Assembly: GCF_042649045.1 (NCBI RefSeq)
Contig: NZ_JBHSEF010000026.1
Coordinates: forward strand, 124,001-188,000
Source: Chryseomicrobium palamuruense
GTDB taxonomy: Bacteria > Bacillota > Bacilli > Bacillales_A > Planococcaceae
Direction: 5' to 3'
Length of the DNA: 64,000 nucleotides
Position 1 is the stretch's first letter; every line of letters starts with the position of its first letter. The position numbers were made by a program, and so were the translations under genes. Under the pieces are notes generated by a model that had not been told where the DNA came from, did no database searches, and saw only the letters and a program-made list of their open reading frames with translations. Positions 9,049 through 17,644 of this stretch are shown one piece after another.

Positions 9049-9363
9049 ATGGCAGTTACACATACAACAGATGCTTCATTTGCACAAGATATTCAAGAAG
9101 GTTTAGTGTTAGTTGATTTTTGGGCACCTTGGTGTGGTCCATGTAAAATGATTGCTCCAGTTCTTGAAGAATTAGATGGAGAACTTTCTGACAAAGTGAA
9201 AATTACCAAGTTAGATGTAGATGAAAACCAAGCGACTGCTAGCCAATACGGCGTGATGTCCATTCCTACACTGATTCTTTTCAAAGACGGAGAGCCAGTA
9301 GATAAAGTAATTGGCTACCAACCAAAAGAAAATTTAGCTAACTTAGTGAGCAAACACGCCTAA
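9049..9363 (+). CDS. trxA: Thioredoxin
   Basis: The 104-residue protein has the canonical thioredoxin active site WAPWCGPCKM near residues 28-37 and the cis-proline segment VMSIPTLILFKDG near 72. It is the general cytoplasmic dithiol reductant. Length and sequence match Bacillus TrxA. Two adjacent ATGs are possible (9046 and 9049); AAGGAGG at 9034-9040 is best spaced for 9049, which also gives the family N terminus. A TATAAT -10 lies at 9012-9017. A terminator follows, so the gene is probably monocistronic. Confidence 0.95.
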   Translation: MAVTHTTDASFAQDIQEGLVLVDFWAPWCGPCKMIAPVLEELDGELSDKVKITKLDVDENQATASQYGVMSIPTLILFKDGEPVDKVIGYQPKENLANLVSKHA

Positions 9364-9375
9364 TCAAATTGGCAT

Positions 9376-9404
9376 ACCGGAGTCCCCATGGATTCCGGTT
9401 TTTT
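9376..9404 (+). terminator. Terminator after trxA
   Basis: A 10-bp stem, ACCGGAGTCC/GGATTCCGGT (one G-U pair), with a 4-base loop is followed by six T. Confidence 0.85.
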
Positions 9405-9464
9405 AAAGCATACGATACGAACATCCGTACGTGCTTACCATTCATCCAGAAAGCAGGTGATCCG

Positions 9465-11258
9465 ATGAATGAACTCGTCAAACAAAAAAGTGAAATTCTT
9501 CCGGAACAACCGGGCTGTTACTTGATGAAGGATGGTCGCGGTACGATTATCTATGTAGGTAAAGCGAAAGTCCTTAAAAACCGTGTCCGCTCCTATTTCA
9601 CAGGCACGCACAATGGAAAGACGCAACGACTCGTACAAGATATCGAAGACTTCGAATACATCGTGACATCTTCTGATCTAGAGGCATTAATTCTGGAACT
9701 TCACTTAATTAAAAAACATGACCCGAAATACAATGTCATGTTGAAAGATGACAAGACCTATCCCTATATAAAAATCACAGGTGATGCCTATCCACGCCTG
9801 ATCACAACGCGCACTGTTAAGAAAGATAACGGCAAGTATTTCGGGCCTTATCCGAATGTTTACGCAGCCAATGAGACACGTAAATTGCTCGACCGCATCT
9901 ATCCGTTTCGCAAGTGCGTTAAAATGCCAGACCGCTTGTGTCTCTACTATCATATTGGTCAGTGTCTGGGTCCTTGTGTAAAAGACATTCCTCGTTCAGA
10001 TTTCCAGTTTATGATTGATGAAGTGTCGAAGTTTTTGAACGGCGGACATATAGAAGTGCGTTCCGAGCTTGAGAAGAAAATGATGCTTGCTGCAGAAAGT
10101 ATGGAGTATGAACGTGCAAAAGAATACCGAGATCAAATTGCGCACATTGATACCGTAATGGAAAAACAAAAGATGCAGATGAACGACTTTACGAATCGCG
10201 ATGTCTTTGGCTATGCAGTAGATAAAGGCTGGATGTGTGTCCAAGTATTTTTTATTCGTCAAGGAAAACTGATTGAACGAGATGCTTCTTTATTCCCGAT
10301 TTATGGAGAACCAGAGGAAGAGTTTCTCACGTTTATCGGTCGTTTTTATGAGCAGTCGTCTCATATTAAGCCGAAAGAAGTCATGGTTCCTGGAAACGTC
10401 GATGCCGAGATCATTCAACAGTTACTCGATATTCGTGTCTTTGTTCCACAAAAAGGAAAGAAAAAAGAACTCGTTAAATTGGCAATCAATAATGCAGAAG
10501 TAGCGCTTCGTGAGAAGTTCCATTTGGTCGAACGTCAAGATGACCGAACAATTGGTGCAGTGGAACAACTCGGCATGCATATGGGTATTCCCGCACCACG
10601 CCGTATTGAAGCCTTTGATAACTCTCATATTTACGGGACGGATCCGGTTTCCGCCATGGTCGTCTTTGAAGACGGGAAACCATTGAAGAAAGAGTATCGC
10701 AAGTATAAAACCAAAACAGCAGAAAAACATGACGATTACGGCGCGATGCGCGAAGTCATTCGTCGCCGTTATACACGTGTGTTGAAAGAGCGACTTCCGC
10801 TTCCAGATTTGATTCTGATCGATGGAGGGAAGGGACAGATGTCATCTGCCCGTGAAGTACTCGAAGATGAACTTGGTCTTGATATCCCGATTGCAGGACT
10901 TGCGAAGGATTTAAAACACCAAACGGCTGAGTTATTATTTGGTGAACCACCCGTACCGGTTCCACTAAAGCGAACGTCGCAAGAATTTTATTTGTTGCAA
11001 CGCATTCAAGATGAAGTCCATAGATTTGCAATTACCTTCCACCGTCAGCAACGTCAGAAACATGGGATTCAATCGGTACTCGATACCATTCCGGGCATTG
11101 GTCCAAAGCGTCGTCAGCAACTGATGAAACATTTTGGTTCGGTGAAAAACATGAAAGCAGGATCGACGGAAGACTTTATTAAAGCAGGTCTACCGGAAGC
11201 GCTGGCAGTCACAATTCAGAAAAAATTAGCAGAAGATGCCTTGCCACCAACCAATTAG
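9465..11258 (+). CDS. uvrC: Excinuclease ABC subunit C
   Basis: The 597-residue UvrC makes both incisions in nucleotide excision repair. The N-terminal GIY-YIG domain is visible (PGCYLMKDGRGTIIYVGKAK, residues ~17-36). It is followed by the cysteine-rich segment (CLYYHIGQCLGPC), the UvrB-interacting UVR motif (MEYERAKEYRDQIAHID), the RNase H-like endonuclease (EAFDNSHIYG and LILIDGGKGQ) and the C-terminal tandem HhH (IPGIGPKRRQQLMKHFGS). The start at ATG 9465 follows AGGTGA; longer in-frame starts overlap the trxA terminator. Length is normal for the family. Confidence 0.96.
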   Translation: MNELVKQKSEILPEQPGCYLMKDGRGTIIYVGKAKVLKNRVRSYFTGTHNGKTQRLVQDIEDFEYIVTSSDLEALILELHLIKKHDPKYNVMLKDDKTYPYIKITGDAYPRLITTRTVKKDNGKYFGPYPNVYAANETRKLLDRIYPFRKCVKMPDRLCLYYHIGQCLGPCVKDIPRSDFQFMIDEVSKFLNGGHIEVRSELEKKMMLAAESMEYERAKEYRDQIAHIDTVMEKQKMQMNDFTNRDVFGYAVDKGWMCVQVFFIRQGKLIERDASLFPIYGEPEEEFLTFIGRFYEQSSHIKPKEVMVPGNVDAEIIQQLLDIRVFVPQKGKKKELVKLAINNAEVALREKFHLVERQDDRTIGAVEQLGMHMGIPAPRRIEAFDNSHIYGTDPVSAMVVFEDGKPLKKEYRKYKTKTAEKHDDYGAMREVIRRRYTRVLKERLPLPDLILIDGGKGQMSSAREVLEDELGLDIPIAGLAKDLKHQTAELLFGEPPVPVPLKRTSQEFYLLQRIQDEVHRFAITFHRQQRQKHGIQSVLDTIPGIGPKRRQQLMKHFGSVKNMKAGSTEDFIKAGLPEALAVTIQKKLAEDALPPTN

Positions 11259-11293
11259 TGTGTTAAAGTAATACCAATTTCATATTCACATTA

Positions 11294-11529
11294 CGTGAAG
11301 ATAGAGGTGCGAGCGTCAACAGTACGACTTTCGAGGACAGCAGGTCCAGTGACAAAGTCGGAAAGGGGCAATCGCCGAAATAAAGAGAAGCTGCTACTTT
11401 TCTTTGTTGGTCTTGTGTTGAACAAACCCAAGATTGTCAGAATACACATTCTGGAGGGCTATCTTACATGGACAGGTAAAATTGACCGTGTTGGACTAAA
11501 TGCTTTCCGTTACTGGAAAGCATTTTTTT
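11294..11529 (+). ncRNA. Lysine riboswitch (L box) with terminator
   Basis: The leader contains the conserved L-box segments AGAGGTGCGA (11302-11311), GAAAGGGGCAATCGCCGAA and CTGGAGGGCTATCTT. P1 closes by AAGATAG (11298-11304) with CTATCTT (11459-11465). The expression platform is a perfect 11-bp terminator, AAATGCTTTCC/GGAAAGCATTT (11498-11525), with a T tract. Lysine binding should favour the terminator and shut off lysC. A short open frame that can be read through this region is only a shadow of the RNA. Confidence 0.93.
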
Positions 11530-11560
11530 GTACCTTCTGAACGACGGAGGAGAAAAGAGA

Positions 11561-12790
11561 ATGGGAATTGTAGTTATGAAATTTGGTGGGACCTCTGTAG
11601 GTTCCGTAGAACGTATTCGAAATGTTGCGGCACGAGTCATTCGTGAACGCGAGTTAGGACACCACGTCGTGGTCGTTGTATCGGCGATGGGCAAAACGAC
11701 CGATCATCTAGTAGAACTTGCGGAAGAAATCAGTTCCTCACCTTCGAAGCGGGAAATGGACATGCTGCTTTCAACAGGGGAGCAAGTCTCGATGTCGTTA
11801 CTTGCCATGGCACTTGAAACACAAGGGTATCCTGCTGTATCTATGACTGGCTGGCAGGCGGAACTCCAAACGGAAAAAGTCCACAGAAATGCGCGCATTG
11901 TGTCACTAAAGGGTGAAAAGATTAAAGCACGTCTCGACGATGGCAATATCGTAGTCGCTGCTGGATTCCAAGGGATTACGGAAGACGGAGAGATTACGAC
12001 ACTCGGTCGTGGTGGTTCAGACACGACAGCGGTTGCCATTGCTGCAGCCATCGGAGCAGAGCGTTGTGACATTTATACAGATGTTGATGGCGTGTATACA
12101 TCCGATCCGCGGTACGTTGAGGGAGCTCGAAAACTACAGTCTATTGAATATGATGAGATGCTAGAATTGGCAAACTTAGGAGCGGGTGTCTTGCATCCAC
12201 GAGCTGTTGAGTACGCAAAGAACTATAAAATCCCGTTAACCGTCCGTTCGAGCATGTCGGACGAAGAAGGTACAGTGATTGAGGAGGTAACATCGATGGA
12301 GTCTAATTTAATTGTGCGCGGCGTCGCTTTCGAATCGGACGTAGTGCGTTTAACGATAAGTTACGAAAAGGCATTTAACGGGTCATTGGCACTCATTTTT
12401 ACAACGCTCGCCAAACACAATATTGACGTGGACATTATCGTACAGTCAATTGTCGATGGTACTCGCCCAACCGTGTCCTTTACTATTAAGAAAGAGTCAT
12501 TGTCAGAAGCGATTCAAGTACTTGAGGAGCGGAAAGCAGAACTCGGCTTCCATGTAGCAGATTTTGAAGTGGGTCTAGCGAAAGTATCGATCGTGGGCTC
12601 GGGCATGGTATCGAATCCCGGGGTAGCTGCTCAGATGTTTGATCGTCTGCGTCAAGAAGACGTCCCGGTAAAAATGGTCAGCACATCGGAAATCAAAGTT
12701 TCGGTTGTTGTGCCGCAGGACCGCATGATTGCTGCTGCGAATGCACTGCATGATGAGTTTCAGTTGTCGGAGCTTGAAGTGGAAGTGTAA
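11561..12790 (+). CDS. lysC: Aspartokinase (lysine-regulated, alpha subunit)
   Basis: The 409-residue aspartate kinase phosphorylates L-aspartate, the first step of the lysine/diaminopimelate/threonine/methionine pathway. The kinase signature MKFGGTSVGS is at the N terminus, FQGITEDGEITTLGRGGSDT near 147, and two C-terminal ACT domains lie from about residue 255 (VRLTISYEKAFNG; KVSIVGSGMVSNPGVAAQMF). The start ATG 11561 follows GGAGGAG. The gene lies directly behind a lysine riboswitch, consistent with the lysine-sensitive isozyme. It contains an internal start for a beta subunit. Confidence 0.95.
   Translation: MGIVVMKFGGTSVGSVERIRNVAARVIRERELGHHVVVVVSAMGKTTDHLVELAEEISSSPSKREMDMLLSTGEQVSMSLLAMALETQGYPAVSMTGWQAELQTEKVHRNARIVSLKGEKIKARLDDGNIVVAAGFQGITEDGEITTLGRGGSDTTAVAIAAAIGAERCDIYTDVDGVYTSDPRYVEGARKLQSIEYDEMLELANLGAGVLHPRAVEYAKNYKIPLTVRSSMSDEEGTVIEEVTSMESNLIVRGVAFESDVVRLTISYEKAFNGSLALIFTTLAKHNIDVDIIVQSIVDGTRPTVSFTIKKESLSEAIQVLEERKAELGFHVADFEVGLAKVSIVGSGMVSNPGVAAQMFDRLRQEDVPVKMVSTSEIKVSVVVPQDRMIAAANALHDEFQLSELEVEV
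12283..12790 (+). promoter_or_regulatory. Internal ribosome binding site and in-frame start for the aspartokinase beta subunit
   Basis: A strong Shine-Dalgarno sequence, GAGGAGGT (about 12281-12288), lies 7 bases before an in-frame ATG at 12296 inside lysC. Translation from it would give a 164-residue protein consisting of the two ACT domains. B. subtilis aspartokinase II is an alpha2-beta2 enzyme whose beta chain arises by internal initiation at an equivalent Met, so this is very probably conserved here. Confidence 0.75.
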
Positions 12791-12826
12791 AACTCAAATT
12801 GAAAAACACGAGACAAAAATTTGTAT

Positions 12827-12862
12827 AGTGACCGACGGATTGAAAGACTCCGACGGTCACGT
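12827..12862. repeat. Inverted repeat at the head of an interspersed repeat (copy 1)
   Basis: GTGACCGACGGA and TCCGACGGTCAC form a 12-bp imperfect stem with a 9-base loop and no T tract. Nearly the same sequence, including the following CACGTT and GCATCC, recurs at 39517. Both copies are followed about 70-100 bases later by GTGAGCTAAAACC, so they belong to one repeat family rather than being simple terminators. Confidence 0.7.
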
Positions 12863-12980
12863 TAGGCATCCAACTTTGAATATAATTATAAAAATTGTTA
12901 TTTCTTAAATTGCTACTATCGAATAAAGTGAGCTAAAACCTAAGACTTTTAGAAGTTTCCTATAATTATTTCTCCAGAGA

Positions 12981-13125
12981 ATGAAACTTTTCCAAAGGCG
13001 AAGACTCCTGAAGCATCAGAGGATTCACGAGACCCCGCACGGGGGAGCAAAGCGCAGCTTTGGGTAACCCGGAGGAGGCTCGGGGATTCTCGCTTCGGAA
13101 AGCGAAGGCTTTGGGAAAGTTTCAT
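12981..13125. repeat. Palindromic interspersed repeat (TIR family, copy 1)
   Basis: A 145-bp element is bounded by 17-bp terminal inverted repeats, ATGAAACTTTTCCAAAG and CTTTGGGAAAGTTTCAT (one mismatch). The interior is GC-rich with small hairpins (CCCCGCACGGGG; AAAGCGCAGCTTT; AACCCGG). Related elements with different but self-complementary ends occur at 28897 and 41095. The 614-base gap from lysC to yslB holds this repeat, the hairpin at 12827 and a terminator; no credible gene is seen. Confidence 0.7.
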
Positions 13126-13217
13126 GATGAAACACGTACAGTCCAAGGTGCGACCTCAGAAAAGCGAAGGTGTTAGCGAACTTTCTGGTCTTATAAACTA
13201 TCTTCATCATTCACTAA

Positions 13218-13267
13218 TAAAGAGAGTAGACGTTGCATAGATGCAATCCGGTCTACTCTCTTTTTTC
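13218..13267. terminator. Strong hairpin terminator between lysC region and yslB
   Basis: The stem AGAGAGTAGAC/GTCTACTCTCT encloses a GC-containing loop with its own GCAT/ATGC pairing and is followed by six T. It could serve the lysC transcript after the repeat. Confidence 0.75.
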
Positions 13268-13403
13268 GTTGTTAATTCAAATATTCGACACTTAAGTTAT
13301 TTAGAATCGTTACAATTCTGTGAACATAAATGTCGAAAATTGTCTGAAAATGAGCATATTTTTATAAACCTTACGGGTTACGTATTACACTAAAAAAGAA
13401 CAG

Positions 13404-13796
13404 CTATTCTGATTTCGCCGTAAAGACGATTGCCACTGATGTAATGTCATCTGCACACTCTGTCATTCGACCATTCATCATTTCCAATTGTTCAGCTAAG
13501 AACCCTGCTTCTAGTTTGAAACAACGATTGGAGCGTGATTCTGATAACAGCGTTTCATTTAAATGGTAAACAGCTTCATTTTTTGAATATTTCTGTAATG
13601 TCAGGTTCCCCCAACCGGCCTGTTGGAAAAAAGCTTCAATCTCTTCCGTGGAGTGACAAGGAAACTTGCGGGCGAGGTCTTTTCCAGACCAATACAGCAC
13701 TTCCTGCTCGTGTTTACCAAGAAGTGAAGACAATAGATGATCACGAATGAGTTCATACCCGAAGGCAGGAACGTTTTTTTCTTTTATTTCTTCCAT
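13404..13796 (-). CDS. YslB-like DUF2507 protein
   Basis: The 130-residue cytoplasmic protein matches YslB of B. subtilis (DUF2507), which has a V4R/TRAPP-like fold. Recognisable features are VPAFGYELIRDHLLSSLLGK near the N terminus, the WSGKDLARKFP segment and the C-terminal LEAGFLAEQLEMM. No catalytic motif is visible and the function is unknown. The position between lysC and sdhC matches B. subtilis. The start is uncertain: ATG 13796 has a GAGTGG site 5 bases upstream, while GTG 13805 has none. It stands alone on the minus strand. Confidence 0.82.
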   Translation of the reverse strand: MEEIKEKNVPAFGYELIRDHLLSSLLGKHEQEVLYWSGKDLARKFPCHSTEEIEAFFQQAGWGNLTLQKYSKNEAVYHLNETLLSESRSNRCFKLEAGFLAEQLEMMNGRMTECADDITSVAIVFTAKSE

Positions 13797-13934
13797 AGGG
13801 ACCACTCACTTTCGAATTTCACGCTATTAGTATAGCATGTCAAAACCGTCAATGCGTATGTGAAAAAAGACACAACCTCACCGAAAGCCTTGATGTGTCT
13901 AGTGTTTGAGAAAGATTCTCAACCTTATCGTACC

Positions 13935-13963
13935 TTGACCTACCTATTTTAGGGGAGTACAAT
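13935..13963 (+). promoter_or_regulatory. Promoter of the sdhCAB operon
   Basis: TTGACC (13935-13940) and TACAAT (13958-13963) are 17 bases apart, a good sigma-A promoter, about 118 bases before sdhC. Confidence 0.65.
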
Positions 13964-14080
13964 AGTTATGTTAAACAACAACTACGCTGCAAGCGCGTAA
14001 AGCGCTATCATTTGTGGCAAATCTATTGAATTCTACATCGCCGTATAATTCAATCGCAAAATTTGAGGGGGGTAACTATT

Positions 14081-14692
14081 TTGGCGAAAAACAATGAATT
14101 TCTTTGGCGCCGACTGCATTCCTTACTAGGAATTATTCCTGTAGGACTGTTTTTGACGCAACATTTGATCGTGAACCATTATGCAACACGAGGTGAACAA
14201 GCTTTCAACGATGCAGCACATTTTATGGAAAGCTTACCATTCCGTTATGCACTTGAGATTTTTGTTATTTTCCTACCATTAATGTTCCATGCATTTTACG
14301 GAATCTACATTGCGTTCACAGCAAAAAATAACACAAGCCGCTACTCAACATTCCGTAATTGGATGTTCTTTGCACAACGTGTTACGGGAATCTTCCTTGT
14401 CATCTTTATCGCATGGCACGTGTATGAAACGCGCTGGCAGGTGGCAATTGGTGCAGATACAGCTGACTTTAACATGATGGCTGAAATTTTAGCGAATCCA
14501 TGGATGTTTGCTTTCTACGTTGCCGGTGTACTTGCTGCAACATTCCACTTAGCAAATGGTATCTGGTCATTCCTCGTAACCTGGGGAATAACACAATCTC
14601 CCGGTGCACAACGTATGGCTACATACATCACGCTTGGTATTTTCCTAGCACTTTCAGTAGTGGGAATCCGCGCATTACTCGCATTCGTTTAA
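14081..14692 (+). CDS. sdhC: Succinate dehydrogenase cytochrome b558 subunit
   Basis: The 203-residue membrane anchor has five predicted helices and binds two haems b and menaquinone. It starts MAKNNEFLWRRLHSLLG, matching Bacillus SdhC, and carries histidines in the helices typical of haem ligands (QHLIVNH, MFHAFYG, FIAWHVYE, TFHLANG). The start is TTG 14081 with GAGGGGGG upstream; a TTG at 14063 would precede the ribosome binding site. It is the first gene of sdhCAB, complex II of the TCA cycle and respiratory chain. Confidence 0.95.
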   Translation: MAKNNEFLWRRLHSLLGIIPVGLFLTQHLIVNHYATRGEQAFNDAAHFMESLPFRYALEIFVIFLPLMFHAFYGIYIAFTAKNNTSRYSTFRNWMFFAQRVTGIFLVIFIAWHVYETRWQVAIGADTADFNMMAEILANPWMFAFYVAGVLAATFHLANGIWSFLVTWGITQSPGAQRMATYITLGIFLALSVVGIRALLAFV

Positions 14693-14731
14693 TGACCGAC
14701 CACTACTAAAAAATTGAGGAGTGAAAAAAGC

Positions 14732-16489
14732 ATGGCAAAAAGTAAATTGATCGTTGTAGGCGGAGGACTTGCTGGTCTTATGGCTACAATGAAAGCTGCG
14801 GAAAACGGTACGCCTGTTGACTTATTCTCATTAGTTCCAGTGAAACGTTCACACTCCGTGTGTGCGCAAGGTGGAATTAATGGTGCTGTAAATACAAAAG
14901 GGGAAGGCGACTCGACGGACAAGCATTTTGATGATACAGTGTACGGCGGTGACTTCCTAGCAAACCAAGGACCTGTAAAAGCAATGGCGGACGCAGCTCC
15001 TGGTATCATTCACTTATTCGACCGTATGGGTGTTATGTTCAACCGTACACCAGAAGGCCTTCTTGATTTCCGTCGTTTTGGTGGAACCCTTTATCACCGT
15101 ACAGCTTTCGCTGGTGCAACAACTGGACAACAGTTACTTTATGCACTAGATGAGCAAGTTCGTCGCTATGAAGTTGATGGTCTTGTCTCGAAGTATGAAG
15201 GCTGGGAATTCCTAGGTATTATCAAAGACAATGAAGGCGTTTGTCGAGGAATTAAAGCGCAGAACTTGAACACTGGAGAAATCCAAGCATTCCGTTCTGA
15301 CGCAGTTATTCTTGCTACAGGTGGTCCTGGAATCATCTTTGGTAAAACGACAAACTCCATCATCAACACAGGATCTGCAGCATCTATCGTGTACCAACAA
15401 GGTGCGAAATATGCAAACGGGGAATTCATCCAAATTCACCCAACAGCAATTCCTGGAGATGACAAATTACGTCTGATGTCTGAATCAGCACGTGGAGAAG
15501 GTGGACGTGTTTGGACCTACAAAGACGGCAAACCTTGGTACTTCTTAGAGGAGAAATATCCGGATTACGGGAACCTCGTTCCACGTGACATTGCAACACG
15601 TGAAATTTTTGACGTGTGTGTCAACCAGAAACTTGGTATCAATGGAGAGAACATGGTGTATCTAGACCTTTCTCATAAAGATCCACACGAGCTTGACGTA
15701 AAACTTGGTGGAATCATCGAGATCTACGAAAAGTTCACTGGGGATGACCCACGCAAAGTACCGATGAAGATCTTCCCAGCAGTTCACTATTCAATGGGTG
15801 GATTATGGGTTGACGAAGATCAAATGACAAACATCCCTGGTTTATTCGCAGCAGGTGAGTGTGATTACTCACAACACGGTGCGAACCGTCTAGGTGCCAA
15901 CTCCTTACTTTCAGCTGTATTCGGCGGAAGCGTAGCGGGTCCAAATGCTGTGAAATACATGAAAGGTCTCGAGAAATCAGCCGACGATCTTTCAGACGAT
16001 ATCTTTGCTCGTGAAGTTCAGAAAGAACAACAAGAGTGGGATAAAGTATTGAACATGAGAGGTACGGAAAATGCGTATTTGATTCATAAAGAGCTTGGTG
16101 AGTGGATGACAGACAACGTAACTGTTGTACGTTATAACGACAAGCTTGAAGAAACAGATAAAAAGATTCTTGAATTGATGGACCGTTGGGAGCGCATCAA
16201 CATGGACGATACACAGCAGTGGTCGAACCAAGGTGCTTCATTCACTCGTCAGTTAAAGAATATGCTTTACCTTGCACGCGTGATTACAATCGGTGCACTA
16301 CAGCGTAACGAAAGTCGCGGAGCTCATTACAAACCGGACTTCCCTGAGCGTAACGACGAGGAATTCTTAAAAACAACGGTTGCTGAATTTGATGTGGCAA
16401 CTGGAGCACCAATCATTACTTACGAAGAAGTGGATGTTTCATTGATCCCACCTCGTAAGCGTGACTATTCTTCTAAAGGAGGGAAATAA
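14732..16489 (+). CDS. sdhA: Succinate dehydrogenase flavoprotein subunit
   Basis: The 585-residue flavoprotein oxidises succinate to fumarate with covalently bound FAD. Visible features are the dinucleotide-binding LIVVGGGLAGLMA at the N terminus, the SHSVCAQGGINGA flavin-linkage segment (His), HPTAIPGDDKLRLMSESARG, the active-site HYSMGGLWVD and GANRLGANSLL. The start is ATG 14732 behind GAGGAGTG. It lies between sdhC and sdhB with very short gaps (39 and 3 bases). Length equals the Bacillus enzyme. Confidence 0.97.
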   Translation: MAKSKLIVVGGGLAGLMATMKAAENGTPVDLFSLVPVKRSHSVCAQGGINGAVNTKGEGDSTDKHFDDTVYGGDFLANQGPVKAMADAAPGIIHLFDRMGVMFNRTPEGLLDFRRFGGTLYHRTAFAGATTGQQLLYALDEQVRRYEVDGLVSKYEGWEFLGIIKDNEGVCRGIKAQNLNTGEIQAFRSDAVILATGGPGIIFGKTTNSIINTGSAASIVYQQGAKYANGEFIQIHPTAIPGDDKLRLMSESARGEGGRVWTYKDGKPWYFLEEKYPDYGNLVPRDIATREIFDVCVNQKLGINGENMVYLDLSHKDPHELDVKLGGIIEIYEKFTGDDPRKVPMKIFPAVHYSMGGLWVDEDQMTNIPGLFAAGECDYSQHGANRLGANSLLSAVFGGSVAGPNAVKYMKGLEKSADDLSDDIFAREVQKEQQEWDKVLNMRGTENAYLIHKELGEWMTDNVTVVRYNDKLEETDKKILELMDRWERINMDDTQQWSNQGASFTRQLKNMLYLARVITIGALQRNESRGAHYKPDFPERNDEEFLKTTVAEFDVATGAPIITYEEVDVSLIPPRKRDYSSKGGK

Positions 16490-16492
16490 TCA

Positions 16493-17269
16493 ATGGTAAC
16501 TGCAACTGAAGCGAAAAAAATTACTATTGAGATCCAACGTCAAGACACTCCTGACTCGGAACCCTACTGGGAAGCATTTGAGGTAAATTATCGTCCAAAT
16601 ATGAATGTGATTTCTGCTTTAATGGAAATCCGTCAGTACCCAGTAAATAAAGATGGCAAAGCCACCAAGCCGGTAACATGGGATATGAACTGTCTTGAGG
16701 AAGTATGTGGTGCATGTTCGATGGTGATCAATGGTCGTCCAATGCAATCATGTTCAGCGCTTGTGGACAAACTTGAGCAACCAATCAAATTGGCTCCTAT
16801 GCGTACGTTCCCAGTCGTTCGTGACCTTCAAGTAGACCGTACGCGCATGTTTGATTCACTTAAACGTGTGAAAGCTTGGGTTCCTATTGATGGATCATAT
16901 GATCTTGGAGAAGGACCACGTATGCCTGAGCGTAAACGCCAATGGGCTTATGAATTGTCGAAATGTATGACATGTGGAGTTTGTCTTGAAGCGTGTCCTA
17001 ACGTGAATGACAAATCAGACTTCATGGGACCAGCACCATTATCACAAGTTCGTCTATTCAATGCACATCCAACAGGTGCAATGAATAGAGACGAGCGTCT
17101 AAATGCGATTATGGGTGAGGGTGGACTAGCGAGCTGTGGTAACTCACAGAACTGTGTAGTCGCTTGTCCTAAAGGTATTCCATTAACAACTTCGATTGCT
17201 GCTCTAAACCGCGATACTACGGTTCAAATGTTCCGTAACTTCTTCGGTTCAGACAACATGGTAGACTAA
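16493..17269 (+). CDS. sdhB: Succinate dehydrogenase iron-sulfur subunit
   Basis: The 258-residue protein carries the three Fe-S clusters that link the flavin of SdhA to the quinone site of SdhC. The 2Fe-2S ligands are in MNCLEEVCGACSMVING and MQSCSAL. The 4Fe-4S and 3Fe-4S ligands are in KCMTCGVCLEACPN, ASCGNSQNC and VACPKGIP. It is the last gene of the operon, 3 bases after sdhA. A repeat element and a terminator follow. Confidence 0.97.
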   Translation: MVTATEAKKITIEIQRQDTPDSEPYWEAFEVNYRPNMNVISALMEIRQYPVNKDGKATKPVTWDMNCLEEVCGACSMVINGRPMQSCSALVDKLEQPIKLAPMRTFPVVRDLQVDRTRMFDSLKRVKAWVPIDGSYDLGEGPRMPERKRQWAYELSKCMTCGVCLEACPNVNDKSDFMGPAPLSQVRLFNAHPTGAMNRDERLNAIMGEGGLASCGNSQNCVVACPKGIPLTTSIAALNRDTTVQMFRNFFGSDNMVD

Positions 17270-17270
17270 T

Positions 17271-17371
17271 TTTAGATGTGAAGAACGCTCGTTCAGAAAT
17301 CTCGTGAAAATCATGCGGCTCATATGAGGCGACAGATTTTTGCGTGTATTTCTAGCGTTCGCAACTCGATA
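17271..17371. repeat. Interspersed repeat beginning TTTAGATGTG-AGAACGCTCG (partial copy)
   Basis: The first 21 bases (TTTAGATGTGAAGAACGCTCG) match the left end of the 153-bp element at 25726, and the right part (AGCGTTCGCAACTCGATATT) is the reverse complement of its internal ATCGAGTTGCG motif. It looks like a rearranged or truncated member of the same family. The gap from sdhB to the thioesterase gene holds this, a terminator and another repeat. Confidence 0.55.
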
Positions 17372-17381
17372 TTATTACTTG

Positions 17382-17409
17382 CCCTGCTACTTCTGTAGCG
17401 GGGTTTTTT
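17382..17409 (+). terminator. Terminator of sdhCAB
   Basis: The stem CCCTGCTAC/GTAGCGGGG with a TTCT loop is followed by six T. Confidence 0.82.
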
Positions 17410-17425
17410 AGTTTGATTTTCTATC

Positions 17426-17519
17426 ATGAATCGTTCCAAAACCTTCGCTTTTCTGAGGGAGCACACCGGAGCCTCCTTGTCGTGGCCCCCGAAAGCTTGC
17501 GCTCCCCTAGGAAAAGGTG
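17426..17519. repeat. Palindromic interspersed repeat (TIR family, degenerate copy)
   Basis: It starts ATGAATCGTTCCAAAACC and continues with CTTCGCTTTTCTGAGGGAGC, as do the copies at 28897 and 41095. The right terminal repeat is not recognisable, so this copy appears truncated or decayed. Confidence 0.6.
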
Positions 17520-17608
17520 CTTGAGTGGAGTTGCGATTTAGGTAGCTGAACAATAAAATAAGAGTTCATTATCAAGTTTCCTCCGCTCACCAAACTATGG
17601 TATAGTAA

Positions 17609-17626
17609 TGACTGAATAGTCATTCA
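17609..17626. promoter_or_regulatory. FadR-type operator upstream of the thioesterase gene
   Basis: TGACTGA-ATAG-TCATTCA differs by one base in the left arm from the TGAATGA-N4-TCATTCA operator found before fadR. It overlaps or directly follows a TATAGT -10-like hexamer (17603-17608) and lies 19 bases before the thioesterase start. It predicts that this gene belongs to the FadR regulon. Confidence 0.65.
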
Positions 17627-17644
17627 TTTTAAGGAGGAAGGACA

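Noticed and set aside
11295..11540. 81-codon frame upstream of lysC
   Set aside because: It coincides exactly with the lysine riboswitch and its terminator.
12827..12862. Simple Rho-independent terminator of lysC
   Set aside because: The stem is strong but has no T tract, and the same sequence is found after valS as part of a longer repeat.
12949..13210. Minus-strand frames of 61-65 codons between lysC and yslB
   Set aside because: They lie in the palindromic repeat and have no convincing start or protein character.
17320..17553. 77-codon minus-strand frame upstream of the thioesterase gene
   Set aside because: It spans a terminator and two repeat remnants and has no ribosome binding site.
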